A stretch of 64,000 bases of DNA from Halogranum amylolyticum (lineage in GTDB: Archaea > Halobacteriota > Halobacteria > Halobacteriales > Haloferacaceae): NCBI RefSeq assembly GCF_900110465.1, contig NZ_FODV01000004.1, positions 334,108 to 398,107 of the forward strand, read 5' to 3'. Shown here piece after piece: positions 1-9,212 of the stretch (within the stretch, counting starts at the first letter, position 1; every line of letters starts with the position of its first letter). A program made the position numbers and the translations under genes. The notes under the pieces are model-generated. The model saw nothing but the letters and a program-made list of their open reading frames with translations, had not been told where the DNA came from and ran no database searches.

Positions 1-117
1 GAGCCACCCTTCCGTCGCAGGCTAAGCGTCGGGGGAACAAATAGCTTCGTCACCGACCGCCGGACGGGAGAGGGAGCGCCCGGGGGGCGTCGTCGCGAAC
101 CGAAGTGGCCGCGAGCG

Positions 118-1953
118 TCAGTAGCTGCGTTCTTTCGGTTCGTACGTCTTGTCCTCGCCTTCGAGGACGACCGGCTTGTAGTAGACCTCGGGGCTGCCGC
201 TGTTCCAGTCGAGCATCGTGTGTTTCAACCACTCGTCGTCCTTCCGCTCTTGGTGCTCCTTCCGCCAGTGGGCACCGCGGAACTCCTCGCGGACGAGCGC
301 GCCGACGGTGATCGCCTCGGCGACGTCGATGACGTTTCGGGTCTCGTAGGTCATCTGGAGGTCGGTGTTGAAGGTCTTCGAGGGGTCCGCGACGTAGACC
401 TCCTCGTACAGTTCGCGCGTCTCGCGGATGACTTCGAGCGCCTTCTTCAGCCCCTCCTTCTCGCGGAACACGTTGACCCACCGGGTCATCGCTTTCTGGA
501 GCTTCGCGCGGATCTCGGCGTGCTGGAGCCCCTCGTCTTTCTCCATCAGCCGTTCGACGCGCTGCTTCTCGCGGTCGACTGCCGCTTGGATGAGTTCGTC
601 GGGGGTCGACAGCGTCGCGCGTCCGCCGTCGGCGACGGCCTCACCGAGGAGCCCTTCCTCACCCAGCGTGACGGGCGAGTCGACCTCGTCGCGTTCTTCG
701 TCTCCGTTGCGACCCGTCTTGACCTCAGGTTCGCCGAGGTCGACGCCGGCGGCGTGGTGACCGGCGCGGGCGCCAAACACCATCAGTTCGGGCAGCGCGT
801 TCCCGCCGAGACGGTTCGCGCCGTGGACGCTCGCACAGGCGCACTCCCCGGCGGCGTAGAGCCCCTCGATACAGGTCTGGCCGTGCTCGTTGGTCTCGAT
901 GCCGCCCATCTCGTAGTGCTGGCCGGGCTTGACCGGCATCGGCTCCTCGAGGCCGTTGACGCCCTCGAAGTCGCGGGCGAGATGGAGGATGTTCTCCAGG
1001 CGGTCGATGATGCGTTCCTCGCCGAGGTGACGCATGTCGAGGTGGACGTACTCGTCCTCGATACCGCGACCCTCGTTGACCTCGGTCAGCTCGGCACGCG
1101 ACACCACGTCGCGTGAGGCGAGTTCGCCGGCGTTGTTCGCGTAGCCGTGTTCGAACATGAACCGCTCGCCCTCGGAGTTGTAGAGGATACCACCCTCCCC
1201 GCGGACGCCCTCGGAGATGAGGACGCCCGTCGAGGGCAGCGTCGTCGGGTGGAACTGGACGAACTCCATGTCCTCCAGCGGCACACCGGCACGGTAGGCC
1301 ATCGCCTGCCCGTCGCCGGTACAGGAGACGGCGTTCGTCGTGTGGTCGAACGCCTGTCCGAGCCCACCGGTCGCCAGGATGACGCCGTTGTGCGCTTTGA
1401 ACCCTTCAATCGCACCCGTCTGGACGTCGTAGGCGACGACGCCGTGACAGGACCGGTCGCGAGGGTCCTCCTCGTCGGTGACGGCGAGGTTCATCACGTA
1501 CCACTCGTCGTAGACGGTGATGCCCCGCTTGACGACCTGTTCGTACAGGGTGTGCAGCAGGTGGTGACCCGTCTCCGCACCCGCGTAGGTCGTCCGCGGG
1601 AACGAGAGGCCGCCGAACGGTCGCTGGGAGACGCGGCCGTCGTCCTCGCGGGAGAACGGCATCCCCCAGTGTTCGGTCTGGATGACCTCGTCGGGGGCGT
1701 CCTTCGCGAGCTTTTCGATCGAGGGGGCGTCGCCGAGATAGTCCGACCCCTTCATCGTGTCGTACGCGTGCAGGTCCCAGGAGTCGCCCTCCCGGAGCGC
1801 CGCGTTGATTCCGCCTTCGGCCGCGCCGGTGTGGCTGCGCACCGGATGCAGTTTCGTCACCATCGCGACGTCTGCACCCTCTTCGTGGGCCGCGACGGCC
1901 GCACGGAGGCCCGCACCACCCGCACCGACGACGAGAACGTCGTGTTCGTACAT
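118..1953 (-). CDS. sdhA: succinate dehydrogenase flavoprotein subunit
   Basis: This 611-residue protein oxidises succinate to fumarate, feeding electrons from the TCA cycle into the membrane quinone pool. The N-terminus has the FAD dinucleotide-binding motif GAGGAGLRAA. It is followed by the histidyl-FAD attachment segment RSHTGAAEGG, and the C-terminus has the family motif EEFRGAHWRKE. Length is normal for the family. It is the last gene of the operon sdhC-sdhD-sdhB-sdhA, starting 18 bases after the sdhB stop. The catalytic subunit sits on the cytoplasmic face, bound to SdhB. Identification is secure. Confidence 0.97.
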   Translation of the reverse strand: MYEHDVLVVGAGGAGLRAAVAAHEEGADVAMVTKLHPVRSHTGAAEGGINAALREGDSWDLHAYDTMKGSDYLGDAPSIEKLAKDAPDEVIQTEHWGMPFSREDDGRVSQRPFGGLSFPRTTYAGAETGHHLLHTLYEQVVKRGITVYDEWYVMNLAVTDEEDPRDRSCHGVVAYDVQTGAIEGFKAHNGVILATGGLGQAFDHTTNAVSCTGDGQAMAYRAGVPLEDMEFVQFHPTTLPSTGVLISEGVRGEGGILYNSEGERFMFEHGYANNAGELASRDVVSRAELTEVNEGRGIEDEYVHLDMRHLGEERIIDRLENILHLARDFEGVNGLEEPMPVKPGQHYEMGGIETNEHGQTCIEGLYAAGECACASVHGANRLGGNALPELMVFGARAGHHAAGVDLGEPEVKTGRNGDEERDEVDSPVTLGEEGLLGEAVADGGRATLSTPDELIQAAVDREKQRVERLMEKDEGLQHAEIRAKLQKAMTRWVNVFREKEGLKKALEVIRETRELYEEVYVADPSKTFNTDLQMTYETRNVIDVAEAITVGALVREEFRGAHWRKEHQERKDDEWLKHTMLDWNSGSPEVYYKPVVLEGEDKTYEPKERSY

Positions 1954-1971
1954 GTTTGTCTTTCTCCGTTG

Positions 1972-2850
1972 TTACCAGAACTTCAGGTTGCTCTTGACCG
2001 CCTCTCGCTTCAACTCCTGGATGTGCTCCGTCAGGGGGATGTCCTTCGGACACACCTCGGTGCAGGAGAACTGCGTCTGACAGCGCCAGACGCCGTGTTC
2101 CTGCTCTAAGATCTCCATCCGGTGTTCCTTCCGGTTTTCGCCCTCGCGTTCGTCCATCGCGAAGCGGTAGGCCTTGTTGATGGCGGCGGGGCCGAGATAC
2201 TTGTTGTCCCCTGCGGCGATGTTACACGAGGACGCACACGCCCCACACCAGATACAGCGCGTCGACATCTTGACCTTCTCGTGGTTCGCGCGGCTCTGTC
2301 GCTGCTCCTCGCCGTCGGGCGTCTCCTCGGCGTCGAAGTACGGTTCGACCGCGTGCATCTGGTCGTAGAAGTGCTCCATGTCGACGACGAGGTCCTTGAC
2401 GACCTCCTGGTGGGGGAGCGGTTCGATCCGGACCGGTTCGTCGAGGTCCGCCACCTGGGTCTGACAGCCGAGTCGCTGTCGACCGTTGATGAACAGTGCG
2501 TCGGAGCCACAGACCGCCTGCCGACAGGAGTGTCGGAACGTCAGACTGGAGTCGTAGTGGTCCCGAGCGTACATCAGCGCGTCGAGGACGGTCATCCCCT
2601 TGTGGAACGGGACGTGGAACTCGTCGAACCGCGGTTCCTGTTTGGCAGCGACCTCGGGATCGTAGCGGAACACCTTCAGCGTGGCCGTGTTCTCGTCGGA
2701 GAGGTCGCGCTCCTTCTCGAGGGTCTGTTTCGCCCGCTCGATCTTCTCGCGACGGTCCTGTTTCTTCTGCTTGCGCTTCTCCTGAACAGTCGCGACCTCG
2801 TCAGCCGGCTGTTCGTCCGTCTCCTGAGAGTCGGGTACTTGTGTGCTCAT
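1972..2850 (-). CDS. sdhB: succinate dehydrogenase iron-sulfur subunit
   Basis: This 292-residue subunit carries the three Fe-S clusters that pass electrons from FAD to quinone. The plant-type [2Fe-2S] motif reads CRQAVCGSD with a later Cys in GRQRLGC. Aspartate replaces the third cysteine, as is also known in E. coli SdhB. The ferredoxin-like part has CIWCGACASSC and a second cluster with SCTEVCPKDI. The first 50 or so residues are a Lys/Glu/Gln-rich extension absent from bacterial SdhB, probably a halophile-specific coil. Only one base separates it from sdhD upstream, so the two are cotranscribed and probably translationally coupled. Confidence 0.97.
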   Translation of the reverse strand: MSTQVPDSQETDEQPADEVATVQEKRKQKKQDRREKIERAKQTLEKERDLSDENTATLKVFRYDPEVAAKQEPRFDEFHVPFHKGMTVLDALMYARDHYDSSLTFRHSCRQAVCGSDALFINGRQRLGCQTQVADLDEPVRIEPLPHQEVVKDLVVDMEHFYDQMHAVEPYFDAEETPDGEEQRQSRANHEKVKMSTRCIWCGACASSCNIAAGDNKYLGPAAINKAYRFAMDEREGENRKEHRMEILEQEHGVWRCQTQFSCTEVCPKDIPLTEHIQELKREAVKSNLKFW

Positions 2851-2851
2851 G

Positions 2852-3217
2852 TTAGACGAGGGTACTCCATGCTGCCGCGGTTCGCAGTCCTTGGACGATG
2901 AGGAGGACGCTCGCGACGACGAGCGTCCACTTCACGGCCGCCAGTTTCTGGCCGGTGAGTCCCTGGTTGACGAGCGCGTTGTAGACGCCGTTGACGCCGT
3001 GGAACGTCGCCGTGACGAGGAACAACACCATCAGCGAGAGGTAGGTCCACTCGCTCATCCGTGCCTGACTCATCCCGAACGTCACCTCGCTCGCGTGGTT
3101 GACGAAGTGAAGCAGGAAGAAGTGGAACGCGAGCACGACGACGAGGAACGCCGCCGTGATACGCTGCCAGAGCCACCGCTGGGTGCCGTCCTGGAACGAA
3201 CTGTATCGCTCTGCCAT
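2852..3217 (-). CDS. sdhD: succinate dehydrogenase membrane anchor subunit
   Basis: This 121-residue membrane anchor is predicted to span the membrane three times and to help form the quinone site with SdhC. The ATG at 3217 is preferred over upstream in-frame starts because it gives the N-terminus MAERYSSFQDGTQRWLWQR, one base after the sdhC stop at 3219. A conserved His in TATFHGVNGVYNAL is a plausible heme or quinone-site residue. The start is almost fused to sdhC, so translational coupling is likely. The assignment rests on operon position and the hydrophobic pattern. Confidence 0.9.
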   Translation of the reverse strand: MAERYSSFQDGTQRWLWQRITAAFLVVVLAFHFFLLHFVNHASEVTFGMSQARMSEWTYLSLMVLFLVTATFHGVNGVYNALVNQGLTGQKLAAVKWTLVVASVLLIVQGLRTAAAWSTLV

Positions 3218-3218
3218 C

Positions 3219-3611
3219 TCAGAGCACCTCCGCGACGAACGTCGGAACGCTCGCGACCACGATCGCACCGGTCAAGATGAGCGACGCGTAGAAGCTCTTG
3301 TCCTGTGCCTCCAACCCGACACCCAAGTCGACCAGGAGCAGCCGCAGTCCGTTCAGAATGTGGAAGACTGCGACCGCGAGCAGGCCGACTTCGAGGATAC
3401 GGACGACCAGCAGGCTCTCGAGCGCCTGAATCGTGGTCGTGTAGGCCGTCTCACCGGTGAGTGCCGTCGAGAGGACGGCGATGTGGGTAAACAGGTAGCC
3501 CACCAGCACCCACCCGGTGAACTTGTGGAATATCCAGGCCCACATACCAGCCGTGAACTCCCGCCAGCGGCCGAAGTCCTCGATGAGGCCTCGATTGTAA
3601 GACTGACTCAT
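3219..3611 (-). CDS. sdhC: succinate dehydrogenase cytochrome b subunit
   Basis: This 130-residue membrane subunit is the first gene of the sdh operon. It has about three transmembrane helices; the segment [15 protein letters not shown] carries the His typical of the heme b ligand in SdhC. The N-terminal block [20 protein letters not shown] is the usual SdhC signature with Ser/Arg/His near the quinone site. A TATA-like TTCTAT on the minus strand at 3641-3646 lies about 30 bases upstream of the ATG at 3611, suggesting a leaderless operon mRNA. Identification is good. Confidence 0.92.
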   Translation of the reverse strand: MSQSYNRGLIEDFGRWREFTAGMWAWIFHKFTGWVLVGYLFTHIAVLSTALTGETAYTTTIQALESLLVVRILEVGLLAVAVFHILNGLRLLLVDLGVGLEAQDKSFYASLILTGAIVVASVPTFVAEVL

Positions 3612-3640
3612 ACTCCTGTAAGGCTCAGGAGCGGGGGGTC

Positions 3641-3646
3641 ATAGAA
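3641..3646 (-). promoter_or_regulatory. putative TATA box of the sdhCDBA operon
   Basis: On the minus strand the bases read TTCTAT, 30 bases before the sdhC ATG. This spacing fits archaeal TATA boxes driving leaderless transcripts. It is a weak match on its own and is supported by position only. Confidence 0.4.
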
Positions 3647-3711
3647 GTTACGTGTGCGCGCGTAGAAACCCGGCAACGGATGCCGGCTGCGGCGAGCGTT
3701 TACAGAAAGTC

Positions 3712-3743
3712 AAAAAAAAAAAGCCCACGACTGTAGTCGTGGG
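3712..3743 (-). terminator. hairpin plus U-tract terminator
   Basis: A 9-bp perfect stem pairs 3724-3732 with 3735-3743 (CCCACGACT / AGTCGTGGG). On the minus strand it begins 8 bases after the stop of the zinc amidohydrolase gene and is followed by a run of at least eleven T residues (3712-3722). It therefore looks like an intrinsic terminator separating that gene from the sdh promoter. The stem sequence also resembles hairpins found at ends of haloarchaeal IS200/IS605-type elements, so it may have been recruited from one. Confidence 0.75.
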
Positions 3744-3751
3744 AGAAGTCA

Positions 3752-4777
3752 CTAGGTATCGTGTTCGTGTTCCGGCGACTGTTCCTGTTCGACGACGCGC
3801 CGCGTGACGTCGTCGAGTTCGACTAGATGACACAGCGGGTTGCCGGGGTAGACGACCGGGTTCTCCAGCAGGCCGACGAGCAGCCCTGTGAACGGCGCTT
3901 CGATGAACGTGTTGTCGTCTTTGAACGGGTTGGTGATGGTGCAGATGCGGTCGCCCTCGTGGACGAGCGAGCCACGTTCGAAGTGCATGTCGACGATACC
4001 GCCGGCGTCCGCGCGGATCCACGTCTTCTCCTGGTCGCCGGTGATGATCGTTCGCCAGCCGGGCCAGCGGACGGCGCTCGTCTCGCGGAGTCCGTACTCC
4101 GCGAAGACGCTCTCGGTTCCCGCGAGCGCCTCGTCGATGAGGACGCGCTGGAACCGGTGGGCCTCGCCCATCTCGATAGTGATGGTCGGGACGCCCGCGC
4201 GGGTGGCCTCGCCGCGGAGGCTGCCGCTCGGTCCCTCGCTGTCGATGATGACGTGTGTCCCGAACGCCTTCGCCAGTCGGGACGAGCGGTCGTCGGACAT
4301 GTCCGCCCGCACGTGGAGCATGTTCGTCCGTCCCCGCGTCGAGGTGTGGAAGTCGAGGCCGAAGTCGCAGGGTGCGATGAAGTTCTCGAAGATGCGATGA
4401 GCCATCCGCTTCGCGCTCGTCGAGTCTGCCCGTCCGGGGAACGACCGGTTCAGGTCGCGGTCGTAGATGGGGAGGTAGCGTTGCTGGAAGAGAAAGCCCG
4501 GGACGTTCAGCACGGGCATGCAGACGAGCGTCCCCGCGAGATCCGAGAGGTCCCACTCGTAGGCGACCTCGCGGACGACCTCGATACCGTTGAGTTCGTC
4601 GCCGTGGGCGGCCGCCGAGAGGAACACCGTCGGTCCCGGCTTCTCGCCGTTGATGATACTGACCGGGATCCGGATCGGATCGCCGAGATACGTCTCACTG
4701 ATACCGTAGCGAATGTTCTGCCGTTCGCCCGGCGCGACTCTTCCCCCGTGATAGGTGAAGGCCCCGTCGTCGCTCAT
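3752..4777 (-). CDS. succinylglutamate desuccinylase/aspartoacylase-family zinc amidohydrolase
   Basis: This 341-residue protein belongs to the M14-like AstE/ASPA family, which hydrolyses amide bonds of N-acylated amino acids. The zinc motif HxxE is visible in SAAAHGDELNG, the third ligand in GLDFHTSTRG, and the probable general base in TITIEMGEAHR. A C-terminal beta-rich segment ends the protein. The start MSDDGAFTYHGG at 4777 is chosen because the 5' extension of the open frame is antisense to the neighbouring gene. It is divergent from the RimK-retropepsin gene 118 bases away. Ligase, protease and acylase together suggest making and removing an amino-acid or peptide conjugate; the substrate is unknown. 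Confidence 0.85.
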   Translation of the reverse strand: MSDDGAFTYHGGRVAPGERQNIRYGISETYLGDPIRIPVSIINGEKPGPTVFLSAAAHGDELNGIEVVREVAYEWDLSDLAGTLVCMPVLNVPGFLFQQRYLPIYDRDLNRSFPGRADSTSAKRMAHRIFENFIAPCDFGLDFHTSTRGRTNMLHVRADMSDDRSSRLAKAFGTHVIIDSEGPSGSLRGEATRAGVPTITIEMGEAHRFQRVLIDEALAGTESVFAEYGLRETSAVRWPGWRTIITGDQEKTWIRADAGGIVDMHFERGSLVHEGDRICTITNPFKDDNTFIEAPFTGLLVGLLENPVVYPGNPLCHLVELDDVTRRVVEQEQSPEHEHDT

Positions 4778-4895
4778 ACCACCTCTCGGAGAGGCCGATA
4801 TATAAAACGTCCCCGAGAGCGCTCGTGATGTCCATGAACTTTCGTTTTGAGATACCGGCAGCCATTTGAAACCGCACGGAGATACAACACAGTAC

Positions 4896-6254
4896 ATGGA
4901 TACAACTGACGCCGACCAGGTCCGAGTTGGAGTGCTTTCGCTCCACAACAGCAAGGAGACGAAGGCCATCCTCAACGCCGTCGAAGATCTCGGACACACG
5001 CCCGTCTGGCTGCGCCAGGAGAACACGGCCATCAGCGTCGAGGACAGCGAACTCACCCTCGAACCCGACATCGACATCGTTGCCAACCGTCTCCTCCTCT
5101 CGAACACCGAAGAGCCAGCCGAACTGCTCGGCCTCGCGACGACGTTCAACCGGGTCCGCCCGATGCTGAACGAACCGGACGCCGTGATGGCCTCGATCCA
5201 CAAGTTCGCGACGGCGGCGACACTCGCGAACTGGAACATCAAGGTGCCCGACGCGCTGCTCGCGCTCTCGAACGACCGACTCAACCAAGATCGCGAACGG
5301 TTCGGCGACGTCGGCGTCTACAAGACCGCCATCGGTACCCACGGCGGCGGCACCTGGAAGGTCGACCTCACGGAACCGGTCAACCCGAAGGTCGGCAACC
5401 GACAGGCGTTCCTCCAGGCACTCATCGACCGCGACGGCGAGCGTCACCGTGACCTCCGCGTCTACATCGTCGACGGCGAGATCATCGGCGCGATGTACCG
5501 CTTCGCCCCCGAGGGCGACTGGCGGACGAACGTCGCCCTCGGCGGCGACGTGCTCAACGCGACCGACGAGATGCCCGACGAGGCCGCCGAGACGGCGCTC
5601 TACGCCGCCGACGTCATGGGGCTGGACTACGCGGGCGTCGACCTCATCGAGGGCAACGACGGCTGGTTCGTCCTCGAGGTCAACCCCACGGCGGGGTTCA
5701 AGGGGCTCTACAAGGCGACGGGCCAGAGTCCGGCACCACACATCGCCAAGGCGGCGATCGAACGCGCCGGCGGCACCGTCGACGACGAGCGCGTCTCCGA
5801 ACTCGCCGCGACGCTCGACGACTCCGAACCGTCCTGCAAACCGCGGATCGAACCGCCCGAACAGGAGGACGTCCCCATCATCGGCTACATCGAGGACGTC
5901 GTCGTCTCGGGGACGAGCGGATCGACGCAGGCGAAGGCGAAGTCGGACACGGGTGCGACCCGGACGAGCATCGACACGAGTCTCGCCGCCGAGATCGGGG
6001 CCGGCCCCATCAAGAGTATGACGCGCGTCAAGTCCGGCAGTCTCAAATCGGGGAAGGCACGCCCCGTCGTCGACCTCGTCATCGGCATCGGTGGGACGCA
6101 GCACACCGTCACCGCCAGCGTCGAGGACCGCAGCCACATGGACTACCCGCTGCTGCTCGGCCGGGACATCCTCGAACACTACCGCGTCGACGTCCGTCGT
6201 CGCTCCGACGGTGACAACAAACCGCTCGACAGCGACGAGTATCTCGAAGAGTAG
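4896..6254 (+). CDS. RimK-type ATP-grasp ligase fused to a retropepsin-like (RimB/DUF785) domain
   Basis: The protein has 452 residues from the ATG at 4896; an upstream TTG at 4866 is less likely. Residues about 1-290 are a RimK/LysX-type ATP-grasp ligase, which forms amide bonds between a carboxylate and an amino acid; the region GTHGGGTWKV and the metal-binding block FVLEVNPTAGFKGLYK are recognisable. Residues about 325-440 match the aspartic-protease-like RimB fold, with the signature KSDTGATRTSID (DTGA at 351-354) and the later hydrophobic motif PLLLGRDIL near 419. The two activities are fused in one chain, whereas bacteria often encode them separately. The ligated substrate is unknown, because archaea lack ribosomal protein bS6. 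Confidence 0.88.
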   Translation: MDTTDADQVRVGVLSLHNSKETKAILNAVEDLGHTPVWLRQENTAISVEDSELTLEPDIDIVANRLLLSNTEEPAELLGLATTFNRVRPMLNEPDAVMASIHKFATAATLANWNIKVPDALLALSNDRLNQDRERFGDVGVYKTAIGTHGGGTWKVDLTEPVNPKVGNRQAFLQALIDRDGERHRDLRVYIVDGEIIGAMYRFAPEGDWRTNVALGGDVLNATDEMPDEAAETALYAADVMGLDYAGVDLIEGNDGWFVLEVNPTAGFKGLYKATGQSPAPHIAKAAIERAGGTVDDERVSELAATLDDSEPSCKPRIEPPEQEDVPIIGYIEDVVVSGTSGSTQAKAKSDTGATRTSIDTSLAAEIGAGPIKSMTRVKSGSLKSGKARPVVDLVIGIGGTQHTVTASVEDRSHMDYPLLLGRDILEHYRVDVRRRSDGDNKPLDSDEYLEE

Positions 6255-6310
6255 CCGGACAGCCAGAGAGGTTTTCCCCGCCAGCGCCGTTGTCCCGTAC
6301 CAGAGTCACG

Positions 6311-6904
6311 ATGATCGAAGACGCCCGTCCCGTGCTCCGTCGGGACCCCGTGATGAAGCGACTGATCGACGAGTACGACCCCTACGTCGAACCGGACTGG
6401 TCCGAGTTCGAGCGACTCTGCATCTCGATCGTCAACCAGCAGCTCTCGACGGCGAGTGCGGCGGCGGTCAGAGAGCGCGTCTTCGACGTACTGGACGGCG
6501 AGGTGACCCCGGAGACGGTGTTGGCGGCCGACGAGGCGGCGCTCCGCGACGCGGGGCTGTCGACGATGAAAGTCGACTACGTCCGGAACGCGGCGCGTAC
6601 GTTCCAGGCGGAAGACTTCTCTCGGGAGGCGCTGACCGACCTCGACGACGAGACGGTCGTCGACCGCCTCACCGAGATCAAGGGAATCGGCGACTGGACG
6701 GCCCGGATGTACCTCCTCTTCGTGTTGGAGCGGGAGGACGTCCTGCCACTGGGTGATCTGGCGGTTCGGAAGGGGATCGAGCAGCTGTACGCCGACGGCG
6801 GCGAGCTGACGCGAGCAGAGATGCGAGGGATCGCAGAGCAGTGGCGACCCTACCGGTCGGTGGCGACCCGCTACATCTGGGCGGAGTACGAGTCCGACGA
6901 CTGA
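6311..6904 (+). CDS. DNA-3-methyladenine glycosylase II (AlkA-type HhH-GPD)
   Basis: This 197-residue enzyme removes alkylated bases from DNA, starting base-excision repair. It carries the helix-hairpin-helix EIKGIGDWTARMYLLF and the GPD loop LPLGDLAVRKG, whose Asp is the catalytic residue of the superfamily. The N-terminal SIVNQQLSTASA motif is typical of AlkA-like proteins. The ATG at 6311 is preferred over an upstream GTG/TTG-type start because it gives MIEDARPVLRRDPVM. It lies 56 bases after the RimK-like gene. It is shorter than E. coli AlkA, lacking its N-terminal domain, as is common in archaea. Confidence 0.9.
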   Translation: MIEDARPVLRRDPVMKRLIDEYDPYVEPDWSEFERLCISIVNQQLSTASAAAVRERVFDVLDGEVTPETVLAADEAALRDAGLSTMKVDYVRNAARTFQAEDFSREALTDLDDETVVDRLTEIKGIGDWTARMYLLFVLEREDVLPLGDLAVRKGIEQLYADGGELTRAEMRGIAEQWRPYRSVATRYIWAEYESDD

Positions 6905-7062
6905 GGCGACGTTCCCCGCCGGTCGTAGTGTGGACGGACGCCCAAAACGTCGGCGGCGACGTCCCGCGACTCGCCGTCGATCGGGTCGGAGAGTAAACTC
7001 TGCGTCGGTTGTTGATTCGGAGAGGGGAAACGTTGAAACGGGCGGCAGACGACCAGTCGTCC

Positions 7063-9042
7063 ATGGACGTTGATGACATCAACAGTATCACGGTTCTTGG
7101 CGCAGGGAACATGGGCCACGGGATCGCAGAGGTCGCGGCGCTCGCCGGCTACACGGTGAACCTGCGAGACATCAACGAGGAGTTCGTGCAGAAAGGATAC
7201 GACCAGATCGAGTGGAGTCTGAACAAACTCGCCGAGAAGGACCGCATCAGCGACGACGACGCCGAAGCCGCGCTCGACCGTGTGACCACGTTCGTCGACG
7301 CTGGCGAGTCCGTCGCCGACGCCGACGTGGTCATCGAGGCCGTCCCAGAGAAGATGGATATCAAGAAGGAGGTCTACGAGGCTATCGACGAGCACGCCCC
7401 GGAGCACACCATCTTCGCGACGAACACTTCCAGTCTCTCCATCACGGAACTGTCGGAGGTCACCGACCGCCCGAAACAGTTCTGCGGGATGCACTTCTTC
7501 AACCCGCCGGTCCGGATGCAGCTCGTCGAGGTCATCTCGGGTGAACACACCGCCGACGAGACGATGGACACCATCGAGGCGCTCGCCGAGCAGATGGACA
7601 AGACGCCCGTCCGCGTCCGCAAGGACAGCCCCGGCTTCATCGTCAACCGCATTCTCGTCCCGCTGATGAACGAGGCGGCGTGGATGGTCCAGAACGACTA
7701 CGCCACCGTCGCCGAAGTCGACAGTACGGCGAAGTACGGCCTCGGACATCCGATGGGGAGCTTCGAGCTCGCAGACCAGGTCGGCATCGACGTCGGCGTC
7801 CACGTCCTCGAATATCTCCACGAGGTGCTCGGCGACGCCTACCGGCCGTGCCCGCTGCTCGAAGAGAAGGTCGAAGAGGGGGAACTCGGGAAGAAGACGG
7901 GAACGGGCTTCTATGAGTACGAGGACGGTGACGGCGTGCAGATTCCAACCGACGAGGTCCGCGAGGACGTCGAGCGTCGCCTGCTCGCGCTCATGGCGAA
8001 CGAGGTCGCCGGACTCGTCGCCAACGACGTCGCCGACCCCGAATCGATCGACAAGGCGATGAAACTGGGTGCAGGCTATCCGGACGGTTCCGCCAAGGCT
8101 GCCGACGAGGCTGGCCTCGACACGCTCGTCGAGACGCTCGACGACCTCCACGAGGAGACGGGCGAAGAACGCTACGTCGTCGTCGACTACCTCCGCGAAC
8201 TCGCCGAGGAGGGCGAGGGATTCTACGGCGCGAGCGACGAGCAAGAGAGCGAGGAACACGACTTCGAGACGATCCGCATCGAGCACGAGGGGTCCGTAGG
8301 TCATCTCGTCATCAACCGCCCGCACCAGATGAACTCCATCAGCCCCGAACTCCTCGGCGAACTCTCGACGGCGATCGACCTGTTGGCCGACGACGACGAG
8401 GTTCGCGCGATTCTCCTCACCGGCGCGGGTGACCGTGCGTTCTCCGCTGGTGCGGACGTGATGGGAATGGCCTCCGGCGGTTCGGACCCGCTGCGGGGCG
8501 TCGAACTCTCGAAGAAAGGTCAAGAGACGTTCGGGAAACTCGTCGCCTGTGACAAGCCCGTGGTCGCCGGTATCGACGGCTACTGTCTCGGCGGTGGGAT
8601 GGAGTTGGCAACCTGCGCAGATCTCCGAATCGCCAGCGAGCGCTCGAAGCTCGGCCAGCCGGAACACAACCTCGGCCTGATTCCGGGGTGGGGTGGGACC
8701 CAGCGACTCGCCCGCATCGTCGGCGAGGGGCGTGCGAAGGAGATTATCTTTACTGCCGAACGGTTCGACGCCGAGACGATGGAGCGCTACGGCTTCCTCA
8801 ACCAAGTCGTCGGCAACGACGAACTCCACGAGAAGTCGATGGAACTCGCGCAGTCGCTTGCCGGTGGGCCGCCCATCGCCCAAGCGTTCACGAAACGCGC
8901 CATGCGGAAGGGCTGGGAGAACCAGGAAGCGGGACTCGAAATCGAGGCACAGGCGTTCGGCCACCTGATGACCACCGACGACCTCAACGAGGGTATCATG
9001 GCGTTCGCTAGCGACCGCGACCCGGAGTTCGAAGGTAAGTAG
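7063..9042 (+). CDS. 3-hydroxyacyl-CoA dehydrogenase/enoyl-CoA hydratase fusion
   Basis: This 659-residue bifunctional beta-oxidation enzyme has the dehydrogenase first: the Rossmann motif VLGAGNMGHGIAEVAALAGY near the N-terminus, then NTSSLSITEL and CGMHFFNPPVRM, and a C-terminal dimer domain to about residue 400. A crotonase domain follows (about 415-659), with the oxyanion-hole segments AFSAGADVMG and DGYCLGGGMELA and the block GQPEHNLGLIPGWGGTQRL. It would hydrate enoyl-CoA and oxidise the 3-hydroxyacyl-CoA. The domain order is reversed relative to bacterial FadB, as is common in archaea. The ATG at 7063 is favoured over an upstream TTG. No thiolase or acyl-CoA dehydrogenase lies beside it. 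Confidence 0.93.
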   Translation: MDVDDINSITVLGAGNMGHGIAEVAALAGYTVNLRDINEEFVQKGYDQIEWSLNKLAEKDRISDDDAEAALDRVTTFVDAGESVADADVVIEAVPEKMDIKKEVYEAIDEHAPEHTIFATNTSSLSITELSEVTDRPKQFCGMHFFNPPVRMQLVEVISGEHTADETMDTIEALAEQMDKTPVRVRKDSPGFIVNRILVPLMNEAAWMVQNDYATVAEVDSTAKYGLGHPMGSFELADQVGIDVGVHVLEYLHEVLGDAYRPCPLLEEKVEEGELGKKTGTGFYEYEDGDGVQIPTDEVREDVERRLLALMANEVAGLVANDVADPESIDKAMKLGAGYPDGSAKAADEAGLDTLVETLDDLHEETGEERYVVVDYLRELAEEGEGFYGASDEQESEEHDFETIRIEHEGSVGHLVINRPHQMNSISPELLGELSTAIDLLADDDEVRAILLTGAGDRAFSAGADVMGMASGGSDPLRGVELSKKGQETFGKLVACDKPVVAGIDGYCLGGGMELATCADLRIASERSKLGQPEHNLGLIPGWGGTQRLARIVGEGRAKEIIFTAERFDAETMERYGFLNQVVGNDELHEKSMELAQSLAGGPPIAQAFTKRAMRKGWENQEAGLEIEAQAFGHLMTTDDLNEGIMAFASDRDPEFEGK

Positions 9043-9103
9043 GTCAGTCGCCGACGGGACTCTCGGGTGACTCTCCCTACCGAACCCGTCCCGTAACGGA
9101 ATC

Positions 9104-9110
9104 TTTAAAC
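9104..9110 (+). promoter_or_regulatory. TATA box for tRNA-Glu
   Basis: TTTAAAC lies 28 bases before the first base of the tRNA, the normal archaeal TATA position. Confidence 0.6.
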
Positions 9111-9137
9111 GAATACGGCCGACAGTTGAGAGTGGAA

Positions 9138-9212
<75 letters not shown>

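Noticed and set aside
4896..6254. RimK as ribosomal protein S6 glutamate ligase
   Set aside because: Archaea lack bS6, so the name is kept at family level only.
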